A stretch of 64,000 nucleotides of DNA from Brachycybe producta (lineage: Eukaryota; Arthropoda; Diplopoda; Playtdesmida; Andrognathidae): NCBI GenBank assembly GCA_036925085.1, contig JAUPFP010000018.1:1751001-1815000 (forward strand), given 5' to 3'. Shown here one piece after another: positions 1 through 14,300 of the stretch. The notes under the pieces are model-generated. The model was given only the letters and a program-made list of their open reading frames with translations. It did no database searches and was not told where the DNA came from. The translations under genes were made by a program, and so were the position numbers. Position 1 is the first letter of the stretch; the number at the start of each line of letters is the position of its first letter.

Positions 1-54
1 CAAAATACCACCGCACTTCTAATACCGGTAATAAGAAACATTTTAATATGGCGT

Positions 55-352
55 AGGAGCAACTCATTTTCGAACTCTGATTATATCTGCGTTTAAGGAG
101 TATATATTAAAAAGAAATTGAAAGTAAGCTAGAAACTAGAATGGTAGCTGATTCACCGTATTTCCATATGAATACATTTTATAATCAACTCTTTTATCGC
201 CAAAAAAATATAATCTGCTTAAAGTTAGATCGTTTTCAAACTCACATAAAACGCTTATTTTGAAAGATACCAACATGAAAATACTCTTAGTTTCAAAAAC
301 ACTTTCAAGTTTCTCTTAATTTTCCTCCTCAAATACACTTTAAAACCACCTT
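55..352. repeat. FB-1 foldback MITE copy
   Basis: Left-edge copy of a dispersed element of about 370 bp that recurs at 17.7, 25.2, 37.7 and 38.9 kb. It has the family marks: a 'gctagaaactagaa' block in the left part, 'ttttgaaagataccaacatg' in the right part, and the terminal motif 'actttaaaaccacctt'. The two halves are inverted copies of each other, so the element can fold on itself. The left terminus is less clear than the right one. Confidence 0.6.
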
Positions 353-604
353 TTTAAGCAAAAAAAAAAAACATTACACGACGAAACAACATTGTATTTT
401 TTTCATTTCTGCATAAAAAAATGAAAACGCTTTTTTTAAAAAAATAATTTAAAACAAAAAATGTTAAGGTTTACTTTTAAAGTAAAATTCACATATAAAA
501 TTGTCATTAAAAGGCACAATACCGTTTATGAAAAATAATGAGTTTTATCAAGATTTACATTAAGAATCTAAAATTAAAATATATACATGTATTATGTTTT
601 AAAC

Positions 605-1024
605 TAGAGATGGGCCATTCGAATCCTCGAATCCCGCGAGTCTTGAAAAATATTCGAGATTCGAAAACTCGACTCTTCGCGCTTTTTTCGTCGTTCGAAT
701 CCTAACCTAAAAAAACTTAAAAACTTTGGTAAAATTAGTTTTAACTTCATTGACGTACAATAGAAGCGTTCACCAACCAAAAAAACTGCGATTGTTGCAA
801 TTTCGGTTGCAATTCCGGATTACCAATATAACCTATAATCCCTCATCTCATATTTGCATGTGTTCTATCAGTTTTATTAATATTGTCTTCGCATTTGTTT
901 TTCTTTTTTGGTGTTTTGTTTGTTCGCATACCATGACTTAGGGTTACACATAAGTGATGCAATCTGCATCCTGTGTTACCTTTTCGACCTCAACTTATTT
1001 CTTGTATTTTGTTGTTTCGAATAA

Positions 1025-1068
<44 letters not shown>

Positions 1069-1240
1069 CACCTTGTGGCGACCCTGAGTGCCACACTGTT
1101 TTTATTATTAATAACTTAATATTTAATATTATTTCATTTATTCGTAAATTCTTAAAAGAATAATATAGGATTCTTACATTAAGGATTCGAAAGATTTGAG
1201 ATTCGAGAACCTTTTCGGATTCGGATTCGAGAAAATTTAG
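605..1240. repeat. Dispersed repeat with ATTCGAA-rich ends
   Basis: Both ends are packed with 'ttcgaat/attcgag' motifs (607-710 and 1,180-1,235), while the middle is ordinary AT-rich DNA with an (ATT)n tract. The left end begins 'agagatgggccattcgaa', a layout common in hAT-type non-autonomous elements. I could not find a clean right terminus or target duplication, so the class is a guess. It lies just downstream of the last coding exon found. Confidence 0.4.
1025..1068. repeat. (ATT)n microsatellite
   Basis: About 15 ATT units in a row, directly after 'ttcgaataa'. Confidence 0.95.
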
Positions 1241-1243
1241 TTT

Positions 1244-2356
1244 CTAAAACAATAACTTTTTGCTTAAATGTGCTTTGAAAATGCAGACTTTCCATCTTTC
1301 TATCGAAGTTTTGACATGAACCTTAGCCATAATAAATAAAAAATCATATTTGAAGATAAACTTGCCACAATTATCTGCAGACAACACCGAACATTTTGCT
1401 TGAATCATATTCCCTGCAACAAAACTGCAGCTCTCTGGTGCGCTTGAAAACCGGATGGTTTCACTACTTGCAGGTCGTAAACCCGGAGGCAAATAGCGAA
1501 GTGCAGAGGGTACCTCCGACTCGTCGATGACGGCGAAACGATCGTCATCGGAACAAATCGACTTTGACTTTCGCGGAACGGGAACAGGAGCTGGGTGTAA
1601 TAAAAACCTAGAATCCACAGAAAGACTTGTAGGTACGTCTTGTTCAAGTGACGTTTGTTTCGCGAGCAGATGCCTCTTTAAAGGTTCGACAGAGTCGATT
1701 TCGCTCAGATCTTCGTACGAAGAATAGTGTTCGGATATCCTCGTCATGTCTTCGCCGAAGTCCGAAACTACGTCATCGGAAACGTGAGGTAATTCCAAAC
1801 TCGTAACATCAGAAAACATCACATCTTCATCTTCGACACCATCGATCACACTTTCATTTTCACTTTCAGACGAATCCATTTTATCAGAATTGATTTCCGA
1901 CATGTCCGATAACTCATCGATATCTTGACTTCCTATTCTAGCCTTAATAACTTCTTGAGGATTTGGAACCAACATCGCAATTGGATCTTCGCCGATGATC
2001 AAATTTCCCATGTTACGAAACGGAGAGACGGACTTCTTCGTACGAAACAGCCAGTTATCTTCCCAGTTTTCAATGACAGAGATAAAAGCTGCAATCCCAA
2101 GTTCGTCCTTTTCACCGTATTCTTCGTCATTGATAATGTCCATTCCCAACTCGGGAAAAGGAACCTTTCGCGACTCTGCAAATTCCAAGCCAGCTCCAAA
2201 TGCACTCAGATCCGGAAGATGTAGTTCTCGAGACACTACGGTTCTTGATATATCGGGTTCCATCACTTCCTCGAGGCGAACTTTACGAACCGCGTTTTCA
2301 TCGTCGTAGTCGTTGTCTTCTACTGTCGTCGTAATTTCCTCTATTTGTTCTTCAAC
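1244..2356 (-). CDS. MYRIP: MyRIP-like long acidic 3' exon (end uncertain)
   Basis: Starts in phase 0 after acceptor attgctgcag/GTT and stays open to a stop at 1,244 (about 370 codons). The first 300 or so codons are coding-like: rich in Asp, Glu and Ser, with clusters such as DIDELSDMSEINSDK and a Pro/Arg patch HPAPVPVPRKSKS. After about 1,405 the translation looks like intron or UTR, so the real exon may end at a donor such as GAG/gtaccc near 1,510 or CAA/gtagtg near 1,470. The C-terminal helices of MyRIP were not found, so further exons may lie left of the window, or this lineage may lack them. Confidence 0.65.
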   Translation of the reverse strand, partial: VEEQIEEITTTVEDNDYDDENAVRKVRLEEVMEPDISRTVVSRELHLPDLSAFGAGLEFAESRKVPFPELGMDIINDEEYGEKDELGIAAFISVIENWEDNWLFRTKKSVSPFRNMGNLIIGEDPIAMLVPNPQEVIKARIGSQDIDELSDMSEINSDKMDSSESENESVIDGVEDEDVMFSDVTSLELPHVSDDVVSDFGEDMTRISEHYSSYEDLSEIDSVEPLKRHLLAKQTSLEQDVPTSLSVDSRFLLHPAPVPVPRKSKSICSDDDRFAVIDESEVPSALRYLPPGLRPASSETIRFSSAPESCSFVAGNMIQAKCSVLSADNCGKFIFKYDFLFIMAKVHVKTSIERWKVCIFKAHLSKKLLF

Positions 2357-5300
2357 CTGCAGCAATAAAAGTTCATAATCAGTACAAGTGAAAGCAACCG
2401 TTGATTACGTCGGAATTAAAACAGCAATTTTCATTTTCCCGTTAGTTTTCCTGGATATTTTTGTATATTTTTTCATGATGAAAATATGTTGAATAATTCA
2501 ATGAAATCGCACAACACAGAACTGTGTTGACGCTTTGAAATATAGTGGAAACCACTTGACACCTTGTTTTACGAAACAATTTTAAAAACGTATTTTATAA
2601 TATATTTATGGTATTCCAATACAATTACATACGAAACAAATATTCTTTTTAATATTGCAACGTGTGGCGTTTTTTTATATTAATTTTGACATTTTGCGAT
2701 GTTCTTCCTTAAAAGATATTTTACATAATTTATGATGCTAGTCGTTTGTGTTGGTCGCATTGCGGAGTTGTAATTTTGGTTTGTTATATTGCCCGTATTA
2801 TTTGTTCTTTATTCGATATGTTTTGCGACAGTGTGGCACATCAACTTCGACAATACATATCTTCTTGCAGTAACACATGGGCGCCACCGCAGACTTTGGC
2901 ATGGGGGCGCGTGCACCCCTTTCGAAAGCCAAATTTCTTATATGATTTGAAAAAAAAAAATAAAAGTGTGTTTGAGCCACTGTACTACATGCCCTGTCAT
3001 GTCGTATCAACAGAAAATGCTATTATTTTTTCTGTCCCTTGTAACACCCTGTTATTTTACATTCATTGTGTTACCATAGCCTTGGGGTCCCTCGTACCCC
3101 AAGTGCCGCATTTCCGCCCCTCTTGTTCCTCTCTGAGGTCCCTAAAATATCAAGTCACATCCTGGTTCCCGTTCACGTTCCCTAGGGCATAGATGCACCT
3201 GCAAAGGTGCACACATACTCTAGGTATAAAGGTCCGTGTTTCAAGAGATTCTGGGTCCATTCTCTGATAATGAAACTATGAAATAACTCACTCAATGGCC
3301 CGGTGGCTAAGCAACGCCACACTTGTAACTCTTCTCTGTTTTATTGTGACTCCATGATTGTGTGCAATAAAATAAGTACCTCGCCCATCTATATTCGTCT
3401 CGCTGTCTTAATGATTCTCTTCTAGCTAACAGCTTAACCAGCAAATACTACGAAAACGACCACGGCACCATTGGTCTCGGGTTTAAATATCACACTCTCT
3501 CTCAGTGAAAAGCGGTATCCGCTCGTACCTAAGAGAGTTTAAGCCTGAGCCCCGTAATAAGAGCTCTACACTGTTACACTCTCTGACTTGCCCGGCCCTA
3601 TAAAACAGTCTTTTGGGCGCCCCTGTAGTAATACCACCACACGCTTTAAATAAAAGCCAGCAATTTTCGATGTCACAACAGCAAAGTCTTCAAGACTGCA
3701 AGTTGCAACAACCAAACTGCTATATCAACCACATAAGTTACAAAACCACTTTAACCGTCAGCATTAGAAAAGTCTGATATGCTTACCATGTACTGAACAG
3801 GAGAACGTCTTTGTCCAGCTCCACGAGCCCAACTAAAGTCTTCGGTGGCACTTTCTGTGCCGATACTAGACTCATCGCTAAAATCAAGTGTTGCATCTCC
3901 TACGTTATACAATTATTATTATTAGCATTTTAATTGGTGATGTTACAATAGCAATAGGGATTCTGTTGCAATGGTTGACTATCCGATAGTACCAGGGCCG
4001 TAGCATATCACGTGGCAAATGGGTAATCGCCCCCTCCCTTCCAATTCTGTCATTTGAAGGGACGTAAAACTTGTGCCAAAAACTGTTTTAATTTTTTGAA
4101 ATATTTACAACATTAATTCTGAAAATTAGACAAATGTTTTCTTTTTTAATTGGCACACTGTGTAGCTTTTGATATCACTGTCAATGTTGTACAAGTGCAA
4201 TTTATTTTGTTGAAAATACAAAAAAATAAATGCTGATAAAACTAACGATTTTCACCGAAATATTTCTTGTTTTAAGGAATTTGTACATATGTACCATTAC
4301 TACATTGTTACTTGGTGGGGGCGTATTTTGGCAGAAGGCCGAAGACCTTCCACACATAATTTCTTGCTACAGCCCTGGATAGTACTGTACCACAATCAAT
4401 TGGTGTTTCGAAAACTTATTAGGCTCTTTTTAATGAAGCTTCAATGAACTAATTTTATGACTTCATTTCAAAATGATTACTTGTAAAAAAAAAAGCCTCA
4501 AATACATCCCTGCCTGACTACAGACTCAAAGTCTATGAGTGCTCGTGACTAGGCGTGACTTTATTTGAGGCTACATTATTTTCTACATAACGTACAGTAG
4601 TTATTTTAAAATTCTGCACAAAAATTAGACAATGTAAAAAATAATACGTTTGATTTTTATTTTTTCTATTCCTTTTTTTTAGTCATTTTGTAAAATCTAA
4701 AATACGAACCACAGGCCTATATTCGAATTGTCATTTTTTTATTGTTTCAAACTTGAAACCATACTAATAATTGAGTTAAAAATATTAAAAAATCCCTACG
4801 TGATTATTTTTTGATAATTTTTCATTTGTAGATTTTAACTTTTTCTTAATTCTTCAGAAAAAAATATCGACTATCGACTATCATTTATCGACGTTTAAAA
4901 ATACCGTCAATAGTTTATTTTCCACAATAGGCACCGTACATAGATCTTCCAGCGTTATCTAATAACGTAACGTAGGAATAGCTGCCGTTGTTATCTGCGA
5001 AGACAGATAAATGATCGAGGAGGAGACTTATCTGTTCGTAAAGATCAGGGTTTCCCAAACTTTTCAGCTCGTGTTCCTTATTAGAATTCGGTGTGTTTTC
5101 GTCTACCAATAAAATTTTACAAGCATTATGCTAGAGAGTCGGAGGGATAGTCCACCTAATTTTTGTAGTATTCCAGTAAAATAAAAAAATGCTTTCCGAT
5201 TATTATTATCCTTCTCAATAAAACTATGGTTAAAAATATGGTAGCGATAAACGTGCGACGAACGTGCTTGCTTATTATTCACCAATTTTAAAATAATTAC

Positions 5301-8300
5301 ATAGAAGAAAATATAATTATACAATTTCGTACTTTATAAATATATATTTCACAAATATTCAATTCTTTAATTTACAGTGAGGCAAGCGTTCCGTGTACCT
5401 TTTGAGACCTTCTCGTGTACCCATTGGGATACACGTACCCCAGTTTAGGAAACCCTGTTATATATACATGTAACAACGGTTTCGTTCTCCTACTTGAATT
5501 GTTTTTCTCGTTACTAGATGATGCTGGCAGGTATGCACATGAGACAATCACTAAATTTAACAAAATAAAACGACTCTTCTCACAAATCCAAAACAGAAAT
5601 TACTTACTATCAAACAGTTCTGCATCCGTTTCAGTCTCTTTCACGCGAGATGATTCTTTACTGCAAGTACGTTTACGGGATCCACTGTTGCCCAAATCTC
5701 GTTTTATTTCGAGAGCCTTTTGGTATTTGTCGATCACCTGAAACGAATGAACGATTTAAACCGTAAACAATTACACAGCCACGTCTAAAACATTCCTACG
5801 TACACTATTAAGAACGGCTGTCGATAGGATCTCTTCGTAACTCAACTCTTCCAACTCTTCGTCTTTGCTCGGACTCAAGGATGTCATTGATCTTACGTCT
5901 GGCTCCTGAAACCAAAACAAGTCCACTATTTTCTAGTTCCATACACTCGAATTCATGCCTTTAAAAAATACTGACCACCATCAGAGGAAGACCTTTAGCT
6001 TCTTCAAGAACTTCATCGATGATGTACTTCAACGCACAATGCGATGCAGTTGGTGTTATATCCTTGCCTGTATAAGGATCATCTGAGAAATACAAAGATG
6101 GCACATTTTTGAGATTATTAGCTTTTTGTTAATATTAACAGCTATTAACAACTTCAATCATTAGTTAATCTATAATAATTGTTATAAGTTATAACCACAA
6201 TTATTGGATTTTAGGGACATTTCATAGTTTCAGAATAACTGAATAGTTTTCTTATTTTTTCTAATTTTAACCTACCAATTTATAAATAATGTGATCTTTT
6301 TAAAAATTGCGACATTTTTAAAAATTTCAACAAACAGCGCAACATTTTTAGAAATTTCAGTAAAAAGAGCAAAGATTTCTTTTTAGAACTAACAACATTT
6401 TGATAAAAAAGTCGACATTTTTTTTTAGAAAAGTGCAACTTTTTTTTTTAGACATTCCAACAAATAAAAATATTTTAGAAGCATAAATAAAAAGGACATT
6501 TTATTTTAGAAATTATAACAACAAAGTGTTCGTTAATTATTGTTATAATCATAATTATAAGATTTGTTTAGTACAATTGCATTGTTTCAAAAAAAAAAAA
6601 AGAATTAGTTTCTTATTTTTTCCAGATTTTAATATAAAAATATCTAAATAATGTGGACTTTTTAAAAATCAATAAATTTCTTAAAAATTTCAACAAACAG
6701 AAAAACATTTTTAAAAATTTCAATAAAAATTCGTACAATGATTTTTAGAAATTCGAACAAAATCTACAAAAAGTATAAATTTTTGGAAATTTCAATAAAA
6801 AGTGCAAAATGTTTTAGGAATTTCAACAAAAGTAACAAAAGTTTTAAATACAAAGTGGTATTAACAAAAAAAAGTAACAAACCTTTTTAGAATATTAATA
6901 AAAAGTACACAATTTTGATAAATTTTGAAAAAAATTGCAAAATTCTAAGAAACTTCAACAATCTTGACAAATAACTATAAAACACTTTCAAACATTTCTA
7001 TAAAAAAATTATGAAATTTATAAATTTAGACACACACCCATTTGCTTGCAGCTAATCAACTTGAATATTGCAAATGAAATCTCTGACAAAATTCTGCGTA
7101 AGTTTTTACCTAATTTTCTGACTATTTTCATTATTTCTTTTCCTTGCAACTTTCACAAACAAAAATATGGTGAAAACCTTTCTTTGCAAAGTTTTTGTTT
7201 AAACTGCAATCAAAACTGCTGTATTAACAAACGGCACAACAAACAATTGCAAAAAAAAAACGATCATAATATGGTGATCACACAAGTAAATCCACACCTC
7301 ATCTGTACGGTTGTTTAAATTAAACTAACATTAAAATATGGGGTTTTTTCATTTGAAGTGTAATTGTGTGTGGTCACCCATGAACTTTCAATATTCTCCT
7401 CAATAATGAACATGTATGTCCTCTAGACATAAAGATCATCAACATTATAATTCCAACAATACAAAAGAAACTTACTGTTCATTGACATTTGAATTGCTTG
7501 CATCAGTTGCATTAGAGCATCTCGAAGTTTTTTATGATAGAGTTCGATCATACGCTCGTCTGAAACACACAAAAAACAACAATAAGAAGATCACCAACCA
7601 CCCAAATCCACGATACACTTAATCCTTGTAATGCCATTCAATGTCATGCTGACTCTGTATGAGCCATATACATGTACTGTATATACCTTTATGTATAAAA
7701 TCTGATACTTAAGACCATAATCATAGTTCTGACATACGGACACCAAGATTTCATTCAAAAACAACAATGTGTCCATTAAAAATTTAAAATTGACTGTATA
7801 ACCTCATCAGTAAGACCAAAACGTTTATGTAAATAAAACTTCAGAAATGTGTAAATTATTTTAAGAAATTGTGCGTTTTATGCAATTAAAAATAAATAAT
7901 AAAATATTAAATTAATATTAAATGTGGGAAGAAACAGACAACTGCATTTGACAAAAGTCGTAAGAGAAAATATACAAAACATGAAATTTCGTTTAAGAAA
8001 CCTTTTTTTTTTAAGAATTTCTTATGATAAAAAACGTATTTTTTTAAAAAGAAAAAAATGAAATTATGCAATTGTTTGCAAATTTCCAGAAATTATAACA
8101 TTCTTGCATGTTAATACATATTTTTTATGATTAAACTAATTGTTATTGCACATACAGCACTCTTATTATGGTATTATTACAGTGTATCCAGAAGGGGTTG
8201 GAGGAACTGCGATGATGCTTTTTGTGCATTTTAAGTAAACTTTTGGCTTTACTCATCAGGTACCTTTAAATTTATAGAACAGTTAAATTCTATTTACTCC

Positions 8301-11300
8301 ATAGCTGTTAAATGAGAAGATAAGTATTGTTTTAAGCCCAGTAGTAGTGCTTACACTGGGACATTGCTCTCCAAAAATCTTATTTCCATTTGGTCAAAAT
8401 GGCACCTGCTCGTGGCTAAGTAGCTATGGTATAAACATATTCTATGGACAATATTTGTCGAAAAGCTATTCGAAAAGACAGGACAAACGTGGCTCGTCAT
8501 TTCACAATAATGAATAGGTCAGTTGTATTTAAAATGAGGCATAAATACTTCTTATTACCCAGCCACTTCAAGAAAACAATAAATTCCTCATCATATATAC
8601 TGTATACTTACAATTAAATTGCATTTTGAGCTACAGCTGAAGTTAAATCTAACCTGCATCAAGTTTAAATGAATGTCAGTAGCTCAAAATGATAAATAGT
8701 TTAAGTAAATAATTCAAAAACCAAAAAGAAATTAAAAAAGCATTGCCAAAACGACCCTCAATTCATTGAAAACAAGTTGAAAATATTCAAATAAACCTTG
8801 ACCATAATTTTCGGTCAAATATTTGCCCTTTTCACAAATTGACCAAGTTAAAATTCAAGTTCATCCTCAATTTAATCTAATAAAAACAGGCCTTTATGGC
8901 CTTTCCATAGGGTTTTCTCGCCTAAGGTTTAAAGGGAAAAAAATCCATTCATGAATAATTTTGACCAAATGGAAACAAGGCATAGGAGGTGCAGCACCTT
9001 AGTGACCACTACGTATACAGTCGTAATCCCATGCATTCTTTGATGAAAGTGGATTACTGTCAGTCCACACACAAAAAAATTATACGAGATCATCTAGATG
9101 GTTCAAAATGAAGAAGTGCAATTCGAGATTTCGTACAATTAAAGTGGTTCATATAAAATTTTGGATCATCAATCTTGATCTTAGACAACAATTTAAATAA
9201 AACCTTGAGTTCGACATCCGTTTGAGTCTGGCAGAAACACACAACGGATTAAATTTATAAAACGTATTAGCAATTGTAAGAATCGCAAACACATAACATG
9301 ACCTGTACAATTTCAGTAAGATGTCATCAATCCAAAGAGCAGCAGCATATTTTAAAAGAAAACAATCCAATTTTAAACAATAAACATTTTTACGACGTTG
9401 TAAATGAATAAAAGTTAAAATATTTAACTTATCATCAATATTTCATATAGAAGTTGAATAAGAAAAAAAAAACTGAACACACGAACAGACAGGACCCACC
9501 CAACTGACAATCTAGCATTTGCCAGATGGGCCACTTGTGTTTGGACAGCTCAAAAGTAAGCTTTGGGCTGGTAGGAAGTAGAAAATCAGCAAATTTTCAC
9601 ATTGAAATTAAACGAATTGGCTTCTTTAGACATTTTACACATTGCAAATAAAAATAAAATTTGCAAATAGTTTTTAGAAAATGTGCGTTATATGCAAATA
9701 TAAAAAAAAATTCCCCAAAAATTCAAAATATGCAAGAAAAAAATGTCAGTTTTATCCAATAAAAAATGTATATTATGTAGCAAAAGCAATTAATTAAATG
9801 TCTAAAATAATTAATATGTACAATCATCGGAAGCAAAAAAAAAAAAATAAATTACAAAATCAAAACGATTTGGTTTAAGAAATTATTTGTAGAATTTCTT
9901 TTTACTGACTAATAACAGTGATTTTTTTAAAGAATTAAGTGTAATTATGAGAATTTACGCAAATTTCCAAAAATTATGCAATTTGTACATTTTATGCATC
10001 ACTAATTAAGTGATAAATTACCGATTTTCTACTTTTCCTAGAAACATACATATACTGTACGTACATTATACATAACAGAACCACTGTATTTTCGACATGA
10101 GGGATGGGGGGATAGGGAGGGGTGGGTCTGATAAAAATAGTCAGCGTCAGCCGTTCTTCTCGATCCGTGCTCTGCTTGACCACCTTAAAGTGTCTTTTTA
10201 TCAGTTAGAGCTCAGAAGTTCGCGAATGAAAAAAATAAATCAGGGCACATAATAAAAAAAAACATTATCTCTCCCCCACTTTTTTTTCCCTCAGAAAACA
10301 TAAATCACATTTACGACACACAAAAACCAAAATCTGACTTACACTCCGGATTTCGATATAACGGATCTAATGAAATGTTATCTAGAGTGTTTCCAATCAA
10401 TTGCTCCACAATGGCTTCAATGTGTTCTCTTATTTCCAACACTCCTGAATCTAATGTAACATTTCCATCAAAAGTAGGGCTCATAATATCTAAAATATAA
10501 TAAATGTTAAAGAAAAACATTTTAAAAATTACATAAATTACATGTACTAAGAAATAATAAAAAAAATCACCTATATCTTATACAAATTATAATTTACAGT
10601 GTATTGTGCATAAACAAACAGCCAATTAATAATAATTTATGTTAACCTTGGTGAGATGTTCTGTGCTGAAGATTACCGTCCCAGGATGTTGTTGAAGACA
10701 CGGCGGGACTGTAGCCGGAATCATTTTCATTATCTCGATCAACTAAAATTGAAACCAAACAAAATTTTTCAAAACCTATTTACGAGATTTCGAATTTTGT
10801 TCAATCAGCAGCAACACATTTAAGACAGGTTATGAAATCTACTTTAAACTCTCACATTATTAGCTTATTATTTTGGGAGACGAGCAGTAGTACCAAAACA
10901 TTAATTATTATTTTCATTAAACTATACGTGCTAATGATGTTTTGTTATAATATAATGTTATAAATACCAACTCTATAAATAACAAATAATATATACTGAA
11001 TTGCAAAGAAAATGCGCTAAATGTCTTGAGTGCCATATGCCCACATGCCATTTTTTATTAGAATAAATGTAGTTTGGTGCCAGCACAAAATTCAGTTTAA
11101 TGCTGTGACACTTGCAGTTTGGTATCAAACCATATTTAGTTTATTGCTGACGCGCGAGTACATTAATCGCTGAAGACATGTAGCATTAGCTATATTTCAT
11201 AAGGGAAGCATCATCATCAGCAGCTTTTGCTCATAAGTCTAAATCATAAATCTAAATCACATTGGTGTAATGTGGCTGGTCCCTGACCAGCCGGTTCCAC

Positions 11301-14300
11301 TCGGATCGTGCGTCGCTCCACACTCTCCGAGTGGGGGCTTGATGACCTGCCGGGTGATCCAGGTCTGCTTGTAGACCTGCATGCGCGGCCTCTTGCTGCA
11401 CCTCCGGTTCTTGTGGTTGGAACCAGACTACCTGGCATGTCTAGGTCCTGTTGTTTTTGTTTTCCGTGCAGTATGGGTCTCCCTAATTCCCACAATTGAA
11501 AAAAAAAACGGCGATGATCCTACACCTCCCAGAGGTGTTTCCGAAGAAAAAAATTTTCTTTCGAACTACATGATTTATTTTTAAAAGCGAATACGGCGAT
11601 ACATTATAGCAATATAACAAATAACAATTCGACTAACTTTAAGGATGTTCTGCGCTCAGAATATCTTTTTTCTAAGTTCCAAAAACTACTTTGGAATCTT
11701 AGAAACTCTCTACACTCTTGAGCATTGACTGTCGAGGAGGAAATCTTCCTGTTTCCGCACTTCTGGCCTTCTGTCCTCTCTGTCCTCTTCTCTTGAGGGT
11801 ACCTCACGTGCCTGTTTTGTTACTTTGGCCCTTGGGAGGGGCCACCTGTGACCAGGGGTCACCCATAGGTCGGTCTGACCAATGGCGATCTCTGGTCCCA
11901 AAACATTTCCTTTTTTGAAACTCATTTCTCCAACTTATGCAAATGATTCAGGAGAAGTTACCTTGATTTATCTTGTGTCACTGGAACAGAGAAAAAGGCA
12001 ATTTCCTCCATGTAATTGTTTACATGTGCAGGCAGTGAAAACCCTTTTTCTTTTAGGACACCTGTTTTAGGGCCATCTGGGCACCAGGGGGGAACTTAAG
12101 GAGGCATGATAAGCGACACCTCCTACACATGTGTACGCCCCACACAAGTGCGGGTGGTGTCACATTGGTAATATTTAAATCAAGAGACATCGCAATGTGC
12201 TCTTTAATTAATTGCAATTGCCAATGTAATAAATTACTAATAATACTCTTGAGAGACTTAAAGTGGTTTCTTGTACACCCGTCTTACAGAAAACACAGTT
12301 CTTCGCTTTTTTTTTAAAGATTCACAGAAATATTTTGGCATATTATTCTTGCAAGGTATCTTCCGAGAAAAATAGTTAGTGTGATAGCTCACTATTGATG
12401 TGTAAAGTGTGAAAACTACCAAAAACCATAGGCATAACCTTGCAGATAAGCTACGTTAAATCAAAAGTAATGCTAAACTCATAAAGTTTTGATAGAAAGT
12501 TTTATACAAAAGTTGATGAGTTTAACAGCAGCTTTGTATATGTATAGAAGTGCACTGTATATAACCTAATTATAGAATGACAAAATTAATTAATTTTGCT
12601 GCTTATGGGTAATCTTAATTCTTCATTAAACCTAGAGAGACTCGTCCTAAACAAGGCTATTAATGATGTCATTAATGAATTGTGGGTTTCAATTTTCATG
12701 ACTGCATTTATTTTTTTTATATTTGCAATGCAGGTTATTTTTTTGTAATTATTATATATTGACAATGCATCTTTCAGCCCTTGGATCTTAAGATCCCTCT
12801 GTCATAAGCCAACCGGCTGCTTGCAGAGTATTTTTTGTTATTGTAATTGTAACCTAGAACAACAATACAATACCTTACCAATACAATACAATACAATACT
12901 TTTGTAACAACAATACATTAAATCGAATTTTACAGTTCGATTTAATGTATTGTAACAAAAAATGTTCAAAATCAGTTTTTAAGATAACAGGAGCTTTAAA
13001 TATATTTTTCTTAAAATAGCTTTTTAATAAGTGTATGTTCATTATGTAAATCTTTCCCTGAACCATGTTAACAATTTAGTTTGTGAACAACCTTAAACTA
13101 AATTTTTATGTTGTCATGTTGTAATCTATATACAGAAATTAAAAAAACCTCTGATCAATGTTATTATTATGCATTTCATTATTTGGATCCAAATTGAAGT
13201 TTTTTCTTCATATGTTTCCTGTATCAGTATTATGTATTGAACTCAAATTTTTATGTCAAACTACTGTGAAAATAAATTTAATAGTGAGTGGGGTCTACAC
13301 TACATTATATCTAGAGTGAGCAGGAAATTGGTCGAAAAACAGAATATGAACACGAACATTTGCCTCAATACACGAAACTTCAGCCCGTGTTCGACAAACC
13401 AGAACACAATCAAAATACAAAATACCATACATTACCCCCTTTTTCATCGGTTTAAATCATTTTTTTTTTCTTGCTTTCTTTCATTAAAGCACAAATTAAA
13501 ATTAATTAGAGCATAAATTAAAAGTCAAAATAAAATGTATTGCCAAATTTGTAATTAACTATAAACTAAAATAGAAAAAAATAATAAACGTTTTTTTTTT
13601 CTTATTAATAATTAATCCACAAATCAGTGCAATATTCAATACACCCACCTCTCACTAATTAGGCCTATACATAAAGATTGAAACGACTGATATAAACCAT
13701 TGTTAAGATTTTAAATTAATAAGCATTTTCAACACAAGCTAAACTGCGTTCCAACATAAATTAAAATTAAGTTGCATTTTGTAGGTAAATAGCAAAAAAA
13801 AAAAACATTCACAATGATTTCCATTAATTAAGAATATTTTTTTTAAAAAATAAATGGTACCAATTACCCGTTTAAAAATTACTTCAGCGTAACCGAGTAA
13901 CTTAAGTTACTTCAAGTTACCGTAATGAAATTCCATTACTATATGTGAAGTAACTGGAAGGTAATAAGTAACTTAAGAAAAATTCAAGTTATTTTTCAAA
14001 AGTTCATTCGCGCCTTCTGGTCCGAATTTTGGACTTCTGGGGCCAGTTGAGCACTTCTGAGGCATTTTTTGAGCTTTTAGAGCATTTAAATATTTTTCGA
14101 ATTTTGGCCGTTTTTTGAAAAAAAACCAAGGCTATTTATAGTCTTGGGTTTTGAGCCATTTTTTCGAATTTTAAAAATTCTCAAATTCTTGTGTTTTTTC
14201 AAGCTTTTTGTGACTTCTGGGGCCAGTTGAGCACTTCTGAGGCATTTTCAGAGTTTTTAGAACAGGTATATGCAACTTCATTAAGAGTCTTGGCCGGATA

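Noticed and set aside
4490..4577. Small hairpin (agcctcaaata ... tatttgaggct)
   Set aside because: Short arms and no flanking duplication; noted but not worth a separate feature.
4915..5109. 64-codon minus-strand frame (MVDENTPNSNKEHELKSLGN...)
   Set aside because: It overlaps the end of a hAT-like repeat, has no matching splice sites, and the flanking MyRIP-like exons join in phase without it.
7046..7318. 90-codon frame on the plus strand
   Set aside because: Low-complexity, AT-driven composition and no splice or start context; opposite strand to the host gene.
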